NCBI GenBank assembly: GCA_033961575.1
Contig: CM066727.1
Coordinates: 2,070,001-2,134,000, forward strand
Reading direction: 5' to 3'
Length of the DNA: 64,000 nucleotides
Source of the DNA: Aselliscus stoliczkanus
Lineage: Eukaryota; Chordata; Mammalia; Chiroptera; Hipposideridae
How positions within the stretch are numbered: position 1 is the stretch's first letter; each line of letters starts with the position of its first letter. The position numbers were made by a program, and so were the translations under genes. This document shows positions 62,725 through 64,000 of the stretch, one piece after another. The notes beneath the pieces were generated by a model. The model was given only the letters and a program-made list of their open reading frames with translations, was not told the origin of the DNA and made no database searches.

Positions 62725-63060
62725 ACGCATACACTGATGTTCTGAATCTAAGTACCTCAGAATGTGGCTGTATTTGGCAATAAACCATTAAAGGTGTAAT
62801 TAGGGAAGACGAGGCCCGATGCGTGGATCCTATGACTGGGGTCCTTATAAGAGCAGGAGATGAGGCCCAGACACGCACAGAGCGATGGCCATGTGAGGAC
62901 TCAGGGAGAAGGTGGCCATATGCATGCCCAGGAGAGAGGCCCGGAACAGACACTTCCCCCCTGGTCCACAGACGGGGCCGTCCCTAATGACACTGGGATC
63001 GCAGACTGTAGCCCCCAAGCTGGGAGACGATGCTTTCTGTTGTCCTAGCATCTTGGTCTG
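62725..63060 (+). mobile_element. MaLR (MLT1-like) LTR
   Basis: gaatgtggctgtatttggca, ataaaccattaaaggtgtaa, ttagggaagacgaggcccga, actggggtccttataagagc, gatggccatgtgaggactca and gggagaaggtggccatatgc match MLT1-type LTRs in order. Confidence 0.75.
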
Positions 63061-63064
63061 GGGA

Positions 63065-63595
63065 ACCTTGTCATGGCAGCCCAATGGACTGACACAGGAG
63101 CCACGTGTATACACTGCTGACTGTGCATAGACCAGGCTGTGTAACCATGTCTTCAGGAAGCCTTCTTACTCAGGACGGGCTGTCTCGTCAGGCTGGAGGG
63201 CCATGGCGTCAGGGAAGACTTCCTGCAGACATGAGGGTTGGACGGGAGGAGGGCGGTGCAGTGGGACATGGGACACAGACCTGAAGGGCAAAAGGACGCG
63301 TCCGCCAGGGTGATGGAGAAGGCGTGGGCAGCGATGCAGGAACATGGATGGCCCAGAGGTACGGAGGATAGGGGCCTTCAACAAGGATGGCCACTGGCTT
63401 CCAGAAGCACAGGGTGGCCAGCGATGGCGGCGGAGGCACGGGCTTCACCTCCGACAAGTAAAAATCAGTGGTTGAAGAGGACGGTAGCTTCACCATCCCT
63501 CAGGGAGTCGCCTGAGCCCGTGGTGGCAGCCCATGTTAAACAGAGTTGGGGATCCCCGACCTCCAAACTTTCAAGGGGGTCATTCAGGTCAACCT
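63065..63595. other. Intronic, no recognised feature
   Basis: GC-rich. Frames open on both strands (63209-63496 minus, 63238-63603 plus), so they are judged chance. Confidence 0.4.
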
Positions 63596-63597
63596 AT

Positions 63598-63720
63598 GTT
63601 TAAATGTTTCATTTATTGACTATGTACTGTATTTAGCAAACACAATGCCAGCTGATTCTTCTGGAAGTTTCTAGTGAAATAAATAAGAACATGTAACAGC
63701 ATGAGAAAATGTCCATGAAG
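63598..63720 (-). mobile_element. L2 3' end
   Basis: tttcatttattgactatgta, ctgtatttagcaaacacaat and gaaataaataagaacatg are the reversed L2 tail. Confidence 0.5.
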
Positions 63721-63789
63721 GTCCACATGGCTCAGACCACGGGGAACCTGCTGCCAAGCGCAGGAGACAGGAAGTAGTGTAGCTACTTG

Positions 63790-63975
63790 CTATTATGTCT
63801 CATGCCTTGATAAATTTCATAACAAACCACATCATGATGAGTAAATTTTGAATCAGTTCATTAATTTCATTAGGATCAATTCCCAGAAGTAAAAGTTATG
63901 GGTGAAAAGGGATGCACTTCTTTAAGTCTCTTTGAACACATACTGCAAAATTGCCCTAAAAAAAAAAAAAAAAAC
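63790..63975 (-). mobile_element. L1M fragment
   Basis: aggatcaattcccagaagta, aaagttatgggtgaaaaggg and actgcaaaattgccctaaaa match the reversed L1M motif also present at 18400. An A18 run follows at 63958. Confidence 0.65.
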
Positions 63976-64000
63976 TTTGGGAAGACGCCTTTCAAAGGTA

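Overview
The window is mammalian nuclear DNA lying almost entirely inside introns of one very large gene read on the minus strand. Two short coding exons can be recognised, 53350-53462 and 9739-9816. Each has a good acceptor and donor, and their phases join cleanly (phase-2 start, then ...CAA G | TG AAA...). The peptide they encode matches, from memory, the second CUB domain and the linker that follows it in CSMD1 (CUB and Sushi multiple domains 1). The gene runs from high to low coordinates, the intron between the two exons is 43,533 bp, and both outer introns run off the window. No other protein-coding gene was found.

The organism is a placental mammal: MIR, L2, old L1M, MaLR-type LTRs and Tigger-like DNA transposons are all present. 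Three younger tRNA-derived SINEs carry a GGGCCGGCC head and intact target-site duplications. Their body resembles the Rhin-1 type SINEs of horseshoe and leaf-nosed bats, so a rhinolophoid bat is my best guess, with moderate to low confidence.

Layout. 1-9.7 kb: intron with two DNA transposon relics, an L2 and a MaLR LTR, then the linker exon. 10.7-16 kb: MIR, an LTR-like repeat, a GC-rich stretch, and a 2.86 kb G-rich minisatellite of about 93 units (13074-15931). 16-44 kb: old L1M, MIR and LTR pieces, three SINEs, a second Tigger-like copy, and a palindromic mariner relic made of two inverted 3' halves (31972-32953). 44.6-48 kb: three simple-sequence arrays close together, namely a GGGCGTG block, a 0.63 kb CA/CAGA tract and a 1.07 kb heptanucleotide array. 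53.3 kb: the CUB2 exon, with a T17 run 18 bp beyond its donor boundary. 54-64 kb: intron with L2, two MaLR-type LTRs and an L1M piece.

Nothing here is an operon or multi-gene system. The most unusual content is structural: the G-rich minisatellite, the heptamer array with exact 7-bp register, the long UG-repeat-encoding tract in the sense strand of CSMD1, and the inverted mariner. The abundance of minisatellites fits the subtelomeric, recombination-rich setting known for human CSMD1 (8p23.2). Repeat family names are recalled from consensus sequences and were not checked with software.
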